Source of the DNA: a bacterium | Lineage (GTDB): Bacteria > Spirochaetota > UBA4802 > UBA5550 | DNA length: 28,460 bases | Assembly: GCA_024224995.1 (NCBI GenBank) | Contig: JAAENB010000898.1 | Location: 1-28,460 of the forward strand | Direction of reading: 5' to 3' | Part shown: positions 1-7,929 of the stretch, in pieces | How the letters are laid out: each line of letters begins with the position of its first letter | Numbering within the stretch: the first letter of the stretch is position 1 | Notes under the pieces: generated by a model | Database searches by the model: none | Told to the model about the DNA's origin: nothing | Seen by the model: the letters and a program-made list of their open reading frames with translations, nothing else | Position numbers and translations under genes: made by a program

Positions 1-1085
1 GTACCGTATTTTTCAAAGACCCCGCTTACCATCCGAAAAAAAGGTTCAAAAATAATATTCTCATACTCCGGCGGTATTCCGATTACTCCCTTTTCCGTGG
101 GAGTAGGATCACTTATTACCGATATCGTCATATTCTTATCATCACAATTAAGTAAAACCAATACAGGACTATCTTTTTTTGAAAATTTAAAGGCGTTAAT
201 CAGCAATTCCGTAATGCCTATGCGGATATATTTTTTGTCGATTAATACCGACTGTTCCTTAAACGAACTCTTATCCTCACTCAACAATACCCGTTGATTC
301 TCAAAATCGGCATATTTTTGATTATCATTAATAATTTCCCGGAGAAATAAATGAACATCGGTAATAGAAGTTCTTTGGGTATCAAACTCGTTATTTAAAA
401 TATTGTGTATTTCGGAAAAAGTATCAATTGTATCCTGGGCCAGGTTCGCGCTGTCTTTCATAAGATCGAATAATTCAGCGTCTATAACGTACCGGTTATC
501 CTCAGGAACTGCCGAAGAAAAAATCAGCTGGAGCAGAGTAAGCAAGGCTCCCATGCCGGCACCCTGCGTAAACCCGGTATGAAGGTTTTTAAACAATTCC
601 CGGTCGAGGCGGTTATAATCCCGTTTTGTAAATTGTTCATTCCATTTTAACCAGTCCAGCTGCGATTCAAGTTTTACAATTCGCTCTTTTCTGAGTATAT
701 CATTCGCTCTTCGCAGGCCGGCAGTTTCAAAGGCTCTTTCAAGTTTCATGGAAATATCACCGGCATTAAGCGGTTTGATTATATAATCATAAGCCCCCCG
801 CTTCATGGTTTCAATAACATTGGGTAATTCATCATGTACTGTCTGAACAATTACCAGCGGCGGCGGGGTTATCTCATTAAGATGACTGAGCAATTCATTC
901 CCATCCATTTGCGGCATATCAATGTCTGTAATAACAACCAGGAAGGGATTCTTATTAAACAGTTCCAGAGCATCCTTGCCGTTTGAGGCGGAAACCACTT
1001 CATACCCCATTGAGGTAAGCATCTCTTTTAAAATTTGTCTTGTTAAGTCTTCGTCTTCGGCTATGAGAACTCTTTTGTCGGGCAT
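1..1085 (-). CDS. Response regulator receiver fused to HATPase-type sensor module (partial, C-terminus outside window)
   Basis: Reading on the minus strand from ATG at 1085, after a GAGG ribosome site, gives an open frame to the window edge (about 361 residues). The N-terminus is a CheY-like receiver: acidic pair EDED near residue 10, phosphoacceptor Asp54 in the context TDIDMPQMDG, and a KP pair near residue 105. A helical linker follows, then an ATPase module with an N-box-like ELLINAFKFS and a later IPPEYENIIFEPFFR segment that resembles the F-box/ATP-lid part of histidine kinases. I do not see a clear phospho-acceptor His box. It may therefore be a receiver-controlled ATPase or a degenerate kinase rather than a standard hybrid kinase. 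It starts 12 bases after the HD-GYP gene, so the two are probably one operon in signalling. Confidence 0.85.
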   Translation of the reverse strand, partial: MPDKRVLIAEDEDLTRQILKEMLTSMGYEVVSASNGKDALELFNKNPFLVVITDIDMPQMDGNELLSHLNEITPPPLVIVQTVHDELPNVIETMKRGAYDYIIKPLNAGDISMKLERAFETAGLRRANDILRKERIVKLESQLDWLKWNEQFTKRDYNRLDRELFKNLHTGFTQGAGMGALLTLLQLIFSSAVPEDNRYVIDAELFDLMKDSANLAQDTIDTFSEIHNILNNEFDTQRTSITDVHLFLREIINDNQKYADFENQRVLLSEDKSSFKEQSVLIDKKYIRIGITELLINAFKFSKKDSPVLVLLNCDDKNMTISVISDPTPTEKGVIGIPPEYENIIFEPFFRMVSGVFEKYG

Positions 1086-1097
1086 AGACTACCTCAC

Positions 1098-1940
1098 TTA
1101 AAGATCGATTTCTTTTGGTGCCTCACGGATAATCCCTTCAACGGTTTCCAGGTCCGGCTGCGGTACATATACACTGGTCATTGTTTCTTTAAATTCAAGC
1201 TCAAAGGTCTCTCCCTTTTTGTGAGCAACAAACTCTCCGGTACAGGCAGGACACATAAGATTATCCCCCTCTTTTGCCTTTTGGGAATGAGTAATAATGG
1301 GGCCGCACCCGGGACACATAAGCATCATTGATTCATCGGAGCTATGGCCTAAGACATGTGAAAGGCTGCCGCTCCTTCCCAGTTCAATGAAGCTCCTGCC
1401 GGTCTCATTATCGAACTGATTTCCCAATTCTTCTTCTATTATGGAATATGCTTTTTCCGGCGGCATGCCTCTTCTGTAAGGACGGGTACTGGTCATGGCA
1501 TCAAACGCGTCGGCGATGCTTATTATTTTTCCAATAACAGAAAGATTCGATTTCTCTGTTTTATGGGGATAGCCCTTACCGTCGATTCGTTCATGATGTT
1601 CTGTTATGGCTGCTTTTACCAGGGGTGAAAGGGGGTGTGAAATAATTACATTCTCGCCAATTACCGGGTGCTCTTTCATTATTATATATTCGGTATCGTT
1701 GAGCTTATCTTTTTTATTTAAAATTGAATCGGGAATTCCAACTTTGCCCAGGTCATGGACCAGGCCGCCAAGTTTGGCCACAAAAATCTCGCCCGGACCA
1801 AGACCCAGTTTGTGCGCCAGGACTCGCGCGTACTGGCTCACGCGCCAGGTGTGTCCGCCAGTGTAGGCGTCCCGCGCTTCAATTACCGTTGCCAGGACCA
1901 ACAATGAATTTAGTAAGGGCTCATCTATTTGCAGTTTCAT
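1098..1940 (-). CDS. HD-GYP domain phosphodiesterase with C-terminal zinc-ribbon-like segment
   Basis: The protein carries the full HD-GYP signature: an early His (GGHTWRVSQYA), HDLGK, the downstream KEHP His, HHE and GKGYP. This family hydrolyses cyclic di-GMP or related cyclic dinucleotides in the cytoplasm. After the HD-GYP core, a CPGC...CPAC arrangement about 20 residues apart looks like a zinc ribbon, an uncommon addition. The frame is open from an ATG at 1955, but the ATG at 1940 is preferred because a GAGGTG ribosome site lies just before it; that gives 280 residues. The receiver/ATPase gene follows 12 bases downstream, which suggests a small signalling operon driven by the promoter at 1994-2022. 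Substrate is inferred from the family only. Confidence 0.9.
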   Translation of the reverse strand: MKLQIDEPLLNSLLVLATVIEARDAYTGGHTWRVSQYARVLAHKLGLGPGEIFVAKLGGLVHDLGKVGIPDSILNKKDKLNDTEYIIMKEHPVIGENVIISHPLSPLVKAAITEHHERIDGKGYPHKTEKSNLSVIGKIISIADAFDAMTSTRPYRRGMPPEKAYSIIEEELGNQFDNETGRSFIELGRSGSLSHVLGHSSDESMMLMCPGCGPIITHSQKAKEGDNLMCPACTGEFVAHKKGETFELEFKETMTSVYVPQPDLETVEGIIREAPKEIDL

Positions 1941-1993
1941 CACAACACCTCGCATATGAGTACAGAATTTACGCGCAACTACAACTATGATAT

Positions 1994-2022
1994 TCTATAC
2001 ACTATTATACGATAGCTTTCAA
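1994..2022 (-). promoter_or_regulatory. Predicted sigma-70-type promoter of the HD-GYP/response regulator operon
   Basis: On the minus strand TTGAAA (2022-2017) and TATAGA (1999-1994) are 17 bases apart, about 50 bases before the HD-GYP start. A second AT-rich hexamer, TATAAT, lies between them at poorer spacing. This rests on sequence match only. Confidence 0.45.
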
Positions 2023-2076
2023 GGACAAAATTTTTATACTATAAAAAAGGTCGCAGTTCAAAAGGCCGGATCTTTT

Positions 2077-2325
2077 TTACACGACAGCTTTGTACATGCC
2101 TGAGTGTTTTATTTCGGAAAGAGCAAAAAGATCATTTGCGGCTGTTACAATTTTATCACTGATTCCAGGCGGAAAGTAGACCTGCCCACATTTATCACAC
2201 ACAAGAGCCGGAATCCCTTCAATCTTAACCTCAAGTCCCCCACGCTCAAAAGTTTGAGAAACTTCGCTACTTTTGAGTTTTCCTGTTTTACATGATTTAC
2301 AAATAGTTCCTTCTTTTATTTTCAT
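2077..2325 (-). CDS. YgiT-type zinc-finger protein (antitoxin-like)
   Basis: An 82-residue protein with two CxxC pairs: CKSC near the N-terminus and CDKCGQVYF about 37 residues later, followed by a short helix. This is the YgiT/MqsA-type zinc finger found on antitoxins, usually paired with a small DUF4258-like or MqsR-like toxin. There is no C-terminal helix-turn-helix of the MqsA kind, since the protein ends soon after the finger. The start is the ATG at 2325, preceded by GAGAGG; the frame is open further upstream only through a TTG inside the decayed upstream gene. The partner toxin appears broken, so this may be an orphan antitoxin. Confidence 0.75.
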   Translation of the reverse strand: MKIKEGTICKSCKTGKLKSSEVSQTFERGGLEVKIEGIPALVCDKCGQVYFPPGISDKIVTAANDLFALSEIKHSGMYKAVV

Positions 2326-2343
2326 TTTTTTTTGCCTCTCTGA

Positions 2344-2455
2344 TGGGGTGTGTCCCAAAACGGACGTCGAGGAATATAAACAGTTACAATATCAACTCAA
2401 GCAACTTCCCATTTTCAATAGCTTGAAGAATGTCACTTTTTACAAGAATTCGAGG
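2344..2455 (-). pseudogene. Remnant of a DUF4258-like toxin gene
   Basis: On the minus strand between fdhD and the YgiT-type gene, one frame reads SDILQAIENGKLLE, then stops. About 40 bases on, another frame reads SSTSVLGHTP. In intact DUF4258 proteins an ENG...E segment is followed about 15-20 residues later by a VLG(Y/H)T-like strand, so the two pieces fit a single gene with a frameshift and a lost N-terminus. Its place immediately before a YgiT-type zinc-finger gene matches the usual toxin-antitoxin order. The pieces are short, so this is tentative. Confidence 0.35.
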
Positions 2456-2471
2456 TTTTTTTCTTAACCGA

Positions 2472-3257
2472 TTACCTTACTTTCACCTGTTCAGCTCCGC
2501 TAAATATTGAAAATGAACTGCTCTTAACCTTTCCGATTAGAATAATACCATGCCGCCGGGCAAGCTCCGCAGATAAGGTTGTGGGAGCCGCTTTTGATAC
2601 AATTACCGGCGCTGAAGCGAATAATGCTTTATACATAATTTCGCTGGAGAGCCTTCCGGTTGAAAAGATCATTGTTTCTTTAAGAGAAATATTATTTTTC
2701 ACGGAATAGCCTATTATTTTATCTACCGCGTTATGCCTGCCGATCTCATCAAAAAAAACAATGTTTTCTCCTGCCAGGGTTACCAGCGCCGCGCTGTGTA
2801 CTCCCCTGGTTTTCGTATGCATATCCGATGATCGTAAAAATTCTTTCATTGTTGAAGTTATTACCAGGGGATCAATGACCGGCAGTTCCGTAAATTTTTT
2901 GTTTTGCAGAACAACTTCCGAAGTCCTTCCCTGGCCGCAGCCCGACGCGATGGAATGTATTTTAAACAGCCGCTCCAGGATATCATCATTTACTACGGTT
3001 GTTATATTAATCTCCAGGTTCTCTTCATTTATATCGATCTTTTCTATCTCCGATAAATTAAGAATTATCCCCTCGGAAATAAGGTGTCCTACTGCGAGAT
3101 ACTCCATATCGGAGCCGGAGCATACAATTGATACATACGGATTGTTGTTGATCTTTATTACAACCGGGTATTCCGTGCTCACCGGTATTGTTACCGCTTG
3201 TATTCCTGCTTTCGAGTATTCATGTATATCAAGATCTATAAATTCAGGCAGTGCCAT
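2472..3257 (-). CDS. fdhD: FdhD sulfurtransferase for formate dehydrogenase/Mo-bisMGD maturation
   Basis: The 261-residue protein matches the FdhD family, which transfers sulfur from a cysteine desulfurase to the molybdenum or tungsten cofactor of formate dehydrogenases. Visible hallmarks are the central SGCGQGR loop carrying the family's functional Cys (one Cys here rather than the CxxC of E. coli), GVHSAALV, the EIGRHNAVDKIIG motif, and the conserved end FSTGRLSSEIMYKA...SKAAPTTLSAELARRHG. Its ATG lies inside the end of the NifU-like gene (14-base overlap), so the two are probably translationally coupled. It is the last gene of the sulfur operon. No formate dehydrogenase is seen in the window, so its client is unknown; the molybdoenzyme at 13306 is a possible but unproven client. 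Confidence 0.93.
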   Translation of the reverse strand: MALPEFIDLDIHEYSKAGIQAVTIPVSTEYPVVIKINNNPYVSIVCSGSDMEYLAVGHLISEGIILNLSEIEKIDINEENLEINITTVVNDDILERLFKIHSIASGCGQGRTSEVVLQNKKFTELPVIDPLVITSTMKEFLRSSDMHTKTRGVHSAALVTLAGENIVFFDEIGRHNAVDKIIGYSVKNNISLKETMIFSTGRLSSEIMYKALFASAPVIVSKAAPTTLSAELARRHGIILIGKVKSSSFSIFSGAEQVKVR

Positions 3258-3630
3258 GACCCGCTTCCCCGGTTTTATATGTTTTCAGGATAGCCTTATA
3301 TGCTTTCCCGGCAAGATTTACGCAATAAATATGACGCTCCGGAATATTTTCGATAACTCCGGGTATACTTTCTTCTATTAAAGAAGCAGCATCCTCTGCC
3401 TGTTTCCCCTTAATGGTCTCAGTAATAAACGAAGCCCCGGCAATGGAATAGCCGCATCCGAACACCTGGGCCTTTATATCTTCTATACAACCACTGCTGT
3501 TGATAATTACCATCATCTTTACAATGTCATTACAGGTCTCACTTTTAACAATGCTTTTGTGGGTGGGCTCCGCAATTTCCCCCATATTCCGGGGATTAAG
3601 AAAATGATCTTTTAAAAGACTGTTTTTCAA
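3244..3630 (-). CDS. NifU/IscU-like Fe-S cluster scaffold protein
   Basis: The 128-residue protein aligns with the IscU/NifU N-terminal scaffold domain: DHFLNPRNMGE at the start, then the three ligand-type cysteines in the contexts SETCND, FGCGYSIAGAS and IYCVNLAGKA. The third lacks the usual RxxHC neighbourhood but the LAGKA helix is kept. It assembles Fe-S clusters in the cytoplasm from sulfur delivered by a cysteine desulfurase, which is not in this window. The start is a TTG directly after the stop of the HMA gene (TAATTG), with GAGGCGG upstream. The 3' end overlaps fdhD. The sulfur-assimilation neighbours point to a sulfur and Fe-S homeostasis operon. Confidence 0.88.
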   Translation of the reverse strand: MKNSLLKDHFLNPRNMGEIAEPTHKSIVKSETCNDIVKMMVIINSSGCIEDIKAQVFGCGYSIAGASFITETIKGKQAEDAASLIEESIPGVIENIPERHIYCVNLAGKAYKAILKTYKTGEAGHGTA

Positions 3631-3846
3631 TTATTCCGCCTCTACAGCAGCGGGATATCCCGCTTCTTCCATTGCCGACAGGATTATCCCGGTATCGACA
3701 TCACCATTCAGGGTGATATTGACCTTTTTTGCGTCAACATCTACTGTTACCTCGTCCACCTCTTTCATTTGTGAGATGGTTTTTTCTATTGTTCCGGCAC
3801 AATGATGGCATGAAATACCGGGACTGGAAAGCGTAAGAGTTTTCAT
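3631..3846 (-). CDS. Small heavy-metal-associated (HMA) domain protein, CopZ-like
   Basis: A 71-residue protein made of one ferredoxin-like HMA fold: the metal loop GISCHHCAGTIEKTI near residue 13, then the usual VDEVTVDVDAKKVNI strand and a GYPAAVEAE end. HMA chaperones of this size bind Cu(I) or other soft metals through the CxxC pair and deliver them in the cytoplasm. There is no signal peptide, unlike the exported HMA protein at 11196-11531. An AGAGG ribosome site lies before the ATG. Its presence between a ferredoxin and a NifU-like scaffold is unusual; it could handle metal for cofactor building, but that is inference. Confidence 0.9.
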   Translation of the reverse strand: MKTLTLSSPGISCHHCAGTIEKTISQMKEVDEVTVDVDAKKVNITLNGDVDTGIILSAMEEAGYPAAVEAE

Positions 3847-3868
3847 TATAGTTCCTCTTTTTATTATA

Positions 3869-4057
3869 TTATTTAATCGTTATGGCCATTACGGGACACA
3901 CTTTTTCACATCCTCTCAGCCTGTCACATTTGGTCTCATCCAGGCACTTGCACATGCTGCTCTCCTCTTCGATATATAATATCCTTTGAGGGCACAGTTC
4001 CACGCACGCGGCGCAGCCAATACAGAGTTCTTCATCAATTATTACGATTGAGTTCAT
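3869..4057 (-). CDS. Small 4Fe-4S ferredoxin
   Basis: A 62-residue ferredoxin. The first cluster motif is regular, CIGCAACVELCP. The second is irregular: CKC, then CDRLRGCEKVCP with wider spacing, so it probably has one regular and one modified cluster with additional cysteines. It is cytoplasmic, with no signal. The ATG overlaps the end of the serine acetyltransferase gene by four bases and has AAGGAG upstream, which argues for tight co-expression. It may supply electrons in sulfur or Fe-S metabolism; the partner enzyme is unknown. Confidence 0.88.
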   Translation of the reverse strand: MNSIVIIDEELCIGCAACVELCPQRILYIEEESSMCKCLDETKCDRLRGCEKVCPVMAITIK

Positions 4058-5013
4058 ATTCCCGCTCCTTCTTCAAAAGAAGACTGCCGTGCTCTTGACT
4101 GGCTTACCTTTGTTCCCGGAGGAACATCATACGTAATCCATACATTTCCGCCAATCTCCGCTCCCTTCCCTATGGTTACCCGTCCCAGGATGGTTGCTCC
4201 CGAATATATTACCACACCATCCTCAACTAAGGGATGACGCATTATTCCCTTGATGGGGTTTCCATCTTTATCAAGGGGAAAACTTTTCGCTCCCAGGGTA
4301 ACTCCCTGGTATATGCGTACATTCTTGCCTATAATACTGGTCTCTCCAATAACGACCCCGGTTCCATGATCGATAAAAAAACTTTCGCCAATTGTTGCTC
4401 CCGGATGAATATCGATCCCGGTCTCGGAATGAGATAATTCCGAAACGATCCGGGGGATGAGCTGCACTCCAAGAAGAAACAGCTCATGAGCAATCCGGTG
4501 ATTGGTTAACGCCCGCAGACTGGGATAACAAAAAATGGTCTCCCCCGGCTGCTTTGCTGCCGGGTCTCCTTCAAACGCGGCTTCCACATCCTTTGCCAGC
4601 ATGGAGCGGATATGTGGTATCCGCTGAAGAAACAGCAGCGTACTTTTCCTTGCCCGCATTTCACAGTCCGTGCAGCTTACAAATTCCTGTTTGTTCGAAT
4701 AGTTCCCGCACGCGAAACAATCTCCCCGCTTTATCTGCTCGGAAAGAGCCAGGAACAAGCGGTCAAGAGTTGAACCGATATAAAACTTCATTGTCTGAGG
4801 TTTTACTTCGGATGGGCCAAAATAGCCGGGAAAAAGGACCGACCGCAGCAGCTCAATAACATCCATAATCTCACTGAGCGAAGGCATGGGAATATCATGA
4901 TTTGAACTATGATACACCGATTTATACGACTCCTCTTTACAGAGATCCTCTACAACATTGTTCAAATGTTCCTCGTATACTCTGTTCAATTGGAATTCGT
5001 TTAACTCTTCCAT
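4054..5013 (-). CDS. cysE: Serine O-acetyltransferase (CysE/SAT family, long form)
   Basis: This 319-residue protein makes O-acetylserine from serine and acetyl-CoA, the first committed step to cysteine. The C-terminal half is a left-handed beta-helix of hexapeptide repeats with the family signature GIDIHPGATIGESFFIDHGT and the GVTLGAKSF motif that follows. The N-terminal helical domain is long and carries a small CFACGNY...CTDCEMR cysteine cluster that could bind a metal, not present in E. coli CysE. It starts with ATG after AAGGAGG. It sits between the sulfhydrylase and ferredoxin genes, matching a cysteine biosynthesis operon with cysK. Confidence 0.92.
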   Translation of the reverse strand: MEELNEFQLNRVYEEHLNNVVEDLCKEESYKSVYHSSNHDIPMPSLSEIMDVIELLRSVLFPGYFGPSEVKPQTMKFYIGSTLDRLFLALSEQIKRGDCFACGNYSNKQEFVSCTDCEMRARKSTLLFLQRIPHIRSMLAKDVEAAFEGDPAAKQPGETIFCYPSLRALTNHRIAHELFLLGVQLIPRIVSELSHSETGIDIHPGATIGESFFIDHGTGVVIGETSIIGKNVRIYQGVTLGAKSFPLDKDGNPIKGIMRHPLVEDGVVIYSGATILGRVTIGKGAEIGGNVWITYDVPPGTKVSQSRARQSSFEEGAGI

Positions 5014-5034
5014 ACTGCCTCCTTTTTCCCCGTA

Positions 5035-6330
5035 TCAATGGGACTTTTGCAATCCGTCCTCTAATGCTTGCAGGATATCGTCAATATGCTCAATCCCAAT
5101 TGAAAGACGAACCAGGTCGGGTGTTAACCCGCTTTCCAGTTGATCTGCCTCGCTCAACTGGGAATGTGACGTGCTGGATGGATGCAAAATAAGACTTTTC
5201 GCGTCTCCAACATTTGCAAGATGTGAGAAGAGCTCAATATTGTCAATCAGTTTCACCCCGGCATCATAGCCGCCTTTTACTCCAAAAACGACCATACCGC
5301 CAAATCCATTCTTTAAATATTTCGACGCGATCCCATAATCAGGATCATCCTCAAGACCGGGATACCGGACCCATTCTACTGCTTTATGTGCCTTTAAAAA
5401 TTTAGCGACCGCCAGGGCATTCTGAGAATGACGCTCCATTCTCAAAGAGAGAGTTTCTATTCCCTGCAAAAAGATCCACGCGTTGTCCGGAGAAATACAA
5501 GCTCCCAGGTTTCGCAGCGGAACAAGCCTCATTCGCAATACATAGGCAAGAGGGGCAAGCTCACCCAGGTCATGCCCGAACCTGATTCCAAAATAACTAT
5601 CTTCAGGATCATTGTACAGGGAAAACTTTTCATCGGTCCAGTCAAAAGTACCCGAATCAACAACAATTCCGCCAATCCCGGTGCCATGGCCCCCAAGCCA
5701 TTTTGTTAGAGAATGCACAACAATATCGGCCCCGTGTTCAATGGGATTAAACAATGCCGGTGTTGTAAAGGTAGAGTCCACGACCAATGGAAGATGATGT
5801 TTTTTCGCGACAGCCGAAAGCTTTTCAATATCAGTAAATCCAAGAACAGGATTCCCAATAGTTTCAGTATAAATTACCTTTGTATTTTTATTGATAGCCT
5901 TTTCAACTTCATCAAAATTATTACTATGAACAAAATTTACCTTTATATTAAAGTTCGGTAATATGTTTTTGAACATGGTATAGGTTCCGCCATACAGATT
6001 ATTCATGGCAACCACTTCATCTCCGGCCTTACAGATATTAATAATTGAATAAAAAATCGCCGAAGTTCCCGATGACAGGGCAAGAGCGCCAACTCCTCCT
6101 TCAAGAGCCGCCATTCGTGTCTCCAGAAGATCCTGTGTTGGGTTCATTAACCGGGTATAAATATTTCCCAGCTCTTTTAAACCAAAAAGACTGGCAGCAT
6201 GCTCCGTGTTGTCGAACAGGTAAGAGCTGGTCCGGTAAACAGGAACCGCCCGTGATTTTGTTTCAAGGTCGGGCTGATTCCCGCCATGCAGTGATAACGT
6301 TTCAAGCCGATATTTTTTTTCTTCGCTCAT
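5035..6330 (-). CDS. metY: O-acetylhomoserine/O-acetylserine sulfhydrylase (PLP-dependent, MetY-like)
   Basis: A 431-residue member of the Cys/Met-metabolism PLP family. It has the N-terminal ETLSLHGG, the GVGALALSSGTSAIFY cofactor loop, the PLP-lysine motif VHSLTKWLGGHGT and the C-terminal HPSSTSHSQL. Length and inserts match O-acetylhomoserine sulfhydrylases, which use sulfide (or a sulfur carrier) to make homocysteine, rather than the shorter cystathionine lyases. The ATG at 6330 is favoured over a GTG two codons earlier because AAAGAGG lies just in front of it. Placed between cysK and the serine acetyltransferase, it could also act on O-acetylserine; the sequence does not settle this. Confidence 0.9.
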   Translation of the reverse strand: MSEEKKYRLETLSLHGGNQPDLETKSRAVPVYRTSSYLFDNTEHAASLFGLKELGNIYTRLMNPTQDLLETRMAALEGGVGALALSSGTSAIFYSIINICKAGDEVVAMNNLYGGTYTMFKNILPNFNIKVNFVHSNNFDEVEKAINKNTKVIYTETIGNPVLGFTDIEKLSAVAKKHHLPLVVDSTFTTPALFNPIEHGADIVVHSLTKWLGGHGTGIGGIVVDSGTFDWTDEKFSLYNDPEDSYFGIRFGHDLGELAPLAYVLRMRLVPLRNLGACISPDNAWIFLQGIETLSLRMERHSQNALAVAKFLKAHKAVEWVRYPGLEDDPDYGIASKYLKNGFGGMVVFGVKGGYDAGVKLIDNIELFSHLANVGDAKSLILHPSSTSHSQLSEADQLESGLTPDLVRLSIGIEHIDDILQALEDGLQKSH

Positions 6331-6351
6331 ATCCACCTCTTTATTTTCATT

Positions 6352-7278
6352 TTATTCTTCAAAAAGCCATGTTGATAAATACCGCTCTCCGGAATCGGGC
6401 AAAAGTACAACAATTCGCTTATCCCTGTTTTCGGCCCGTTTCCCTATCTTTAAGGCCGCGTAAAGAGCTGCTCCGGAAGAGATTCCCACAAGAATCCCTT
6501 CTTCTTTTGCGATACGCCGTGCTGTTTCACCAGCTTCATCATTTGAAACAGCAATAATTTCATCATAAATTTCCGTATTTAAGACATCGGGTACAAAACC
6601 TGCTCCAATACCCTGTATCCGGTGAGGACCGGACTTCTCTCCCGACAATATTGCCGAATCCTTTGGCTCAACAGCAATAATCTTAATTCCGGGATTTTCT
6701 TCTTTCAATCGCTCCCCTACCCCGGTAATGGTTCCCCCGGTACCGATCCCACTGACAAAAAAATCGAGCTTTCCATCGGTATCTTCCAGGATCTCCACGG
6801 CTGTTGTTCTTCGATGGATCCCGGGATTGGCCGGATTTTTAAACTGCTGCAGCATTACCGCGTTCTCATTCTCAGCAACAATCTCTTCGGCCTTTCGTAT
6901 GGACCCCGGCATACCTTCGCTTCCCGGAGTAAGAACAAGTTCCGCTCCCAGGGCCTGAAGCAATTTTCTTCTTTCAATGCTCATGGTGTCGGGCATTGCA
7001 AGGATTAATTTATATCCGCGAGCCGCTGAAATAAAAGCCAGGGCAATGCCTGTATTTCCGCTGGTGGGCTCCACAATAATACTATTTTGTGTAATCAATC
7101 CTTTTTTTTCAGCTTCTTCCACCATGGAAAAGCCTATCCGGTCTTTAACACTGGACATTGGGTTAAAAGACTCCACTTTGGCAACCACCTCGGCATGTAA
7201 TCCCTCAGTCATCCTGTTTAGCCGGATAAGTGGTGTTTTTCCAACGGTTTCAGTAATATCATTATAAATCTGTGTCAT
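6352..7278 (-). CDS. cysK: Cysteine synthase A (O-acetylserine sulfhydrylase)
   Basis: A 308-residue PLP enzyme that converts O-acetylserine and sulfide to cysteine. Hallmarks: [19 protein letters not shown] at the start, the PLP-lysine context [11 protein letters not shown], the substrate loop [24 protein letters not shown] for phosphate binding, and the ISSGAAL segment near the end. The frame opens at a TTG at 7290, but that codon is part of the GGAGG ribosome site; the ATG at 7278 is the real start. It is the first enzyme gene after the Rrf2 regulator, so the operon order is regulator, cysK, metY, cysE. Confidence 0.95.
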   Translation of the reverse strand: MTQIYNDITETVGKTPLIRLNRMTEGLHAEVVAKVESFNPMSSVKDRIGFSMVEEAEKKGLITQNSIIVEPTSGNTGIALAFISAARGYKLILAMPDTMSIERRKLLQALGAELVLTPGSEGMPGSIRKAEEIVAENENAVMLQQFKNPANPGIHRRTTAVEILEDTDGKLDFFVSGIGTGGTITGVGERLKEENPGIKIIAVEPKDSAILSGEKSGPHRIQGIGAGFVPDVLNTEIYDEIIAVSNDEAGETARRIAKEEGILVGISSGAALYAALKIGKRAENRDKRIVVLLPDSGERYLSTWLFEE

Positions 7279-7304
7279 AACAGCCTCCAAATACTAATCA
7301 AATA

Positions 7305-7754
7305 TCATATATGATACATATTCTTTTTCGCGGCCTTCTTTCGAAGCCTGATCTCCCGATCTGCCAGTTCCGCCAGAGTAAGAGACTTCAAATAGTCTTC
7401 TATCGTCGAATTCATCTTTTTCCAGAACGCCTGGGCCGCGCATATCGTAGTCCTGTCGCAATCGTGCTTCTCCCCAATACAATCCATTGAAAGAATCTCC
7501 GGATCAAATGCCTTAAATACTTCCACAGGCTTTATCTTTGACGGATCTTTGGTTAAAACATACCCGCTTTTTTTTCCCCTGGCATTCTTGATCAATCCCG
7601 CTACCTTTAACGGCGCAATGATATGATCGAGATATTTCAATGAAATACCCTGCTTTTCTGCTATTTCCTTCTGAAGTATACCGGTATCGTCCTTTTCAAT
7701 AGCCAGTTCAATCATGACTCTAAGCCCATACCTGATCTTTGTGTTGAATTTCAA
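7305..7754 (-). CDS. Rrf2-family transcriptional regulator
   Basis: A 149-residue regulator: an N-terminal winged helix (KFNTKIRYGLRVMIELA, then KEIAEKQGISLKYLDHII, then AGLIKNARGKKSGYVL) typical of Rrf2/IscR/CymR proteins, and a dimerisation helix after it. Between them lies a three-cysteine stretch, MDCIGEKHDCDRTTIC, with spacing close to the Fe-S ligand loop of IscR, so an Fe-S cluster is plausible. The frame is open to 7931, but the TTG at 7754 directly follows GAGAGGAG and begins the conserved LKFNTK. It heads the cysteine/Fe-S operon and probably controls it according to cysteine or Fe-S status, by analogy with CymR and IscR. Confidence 0.88.
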   Translation of the reverse strand: MKFNTKIRYGLRVMIELAIEKDDTGILQKEIAEKQGISLKYLDHIIAPLKVAGLIKNARGKKSGYVLTKDPSKIKPVEVFKAFDPEILSMDCIGEKHDCDRTTICAAQAFWKKMNSTIEDYLKSLTLAELADREIRLRKKAAKKNMYHI

Positions 7755-7781
7755 AGCAAACTCCTCTCGTGATATTTTTAC

Positions 7782-7826
7782 TACTAATCCTAGTACTTTG
7801 GTAGCAAATAATACTCTATTTGTCAA
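7782..7826 (-). promoter_or_regulatory. Predicted promoter and palindromic operator of the Rrf2-cys operon
   Basis: On the minus strand a perfect TTGACA (7826-7821) precedes a weak -10 candidate, TACCAA, at 17 bases. Just after it lies TACTAGGATTAGTA (7795-7782), an inverted repeat of two 5-base arms around four bases. It lies between the presumed transcription start and the TTG start, where an autoregulator would bind. The -35 is good, the -10 is poor, as is common at promoters controlled by Rrf2 proteins. Confidence 0.45.
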
Positions 7827-7844
7827 GCAAAAAACATAAAAAGC

Positions 7845-7873
7845 AAAAAAAAAAGCCTTGCTCTCGCAGCAAG
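7845..7873 (-). terminator. Possible minus-strand terminator-like hairpin
   Basis: Read on the minus strand, CTTGCT and AGCAAG form a 6-base stem (7873-7857) followed by GGC and ten T. No minus-strand gene is close upstream, so it may insulate the cys promoter from antisense reading. The sequence AAAAGCCTTGCT is repeated in the vicinity, which weakens the call. Confidence 0.25.
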
Positions 7874-7929
7874 AAAAAGCCTTGCTTGCAAAACAAAAAT
7901 TTCTCGAAGGCATAAAATAAACAAAAATC

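Noticed and set aside
7845..7890. CRISPR or tandem repeat from two copies of AAAAGCCTTGCT
   Set aside because: Only two short copies without regular spacers.
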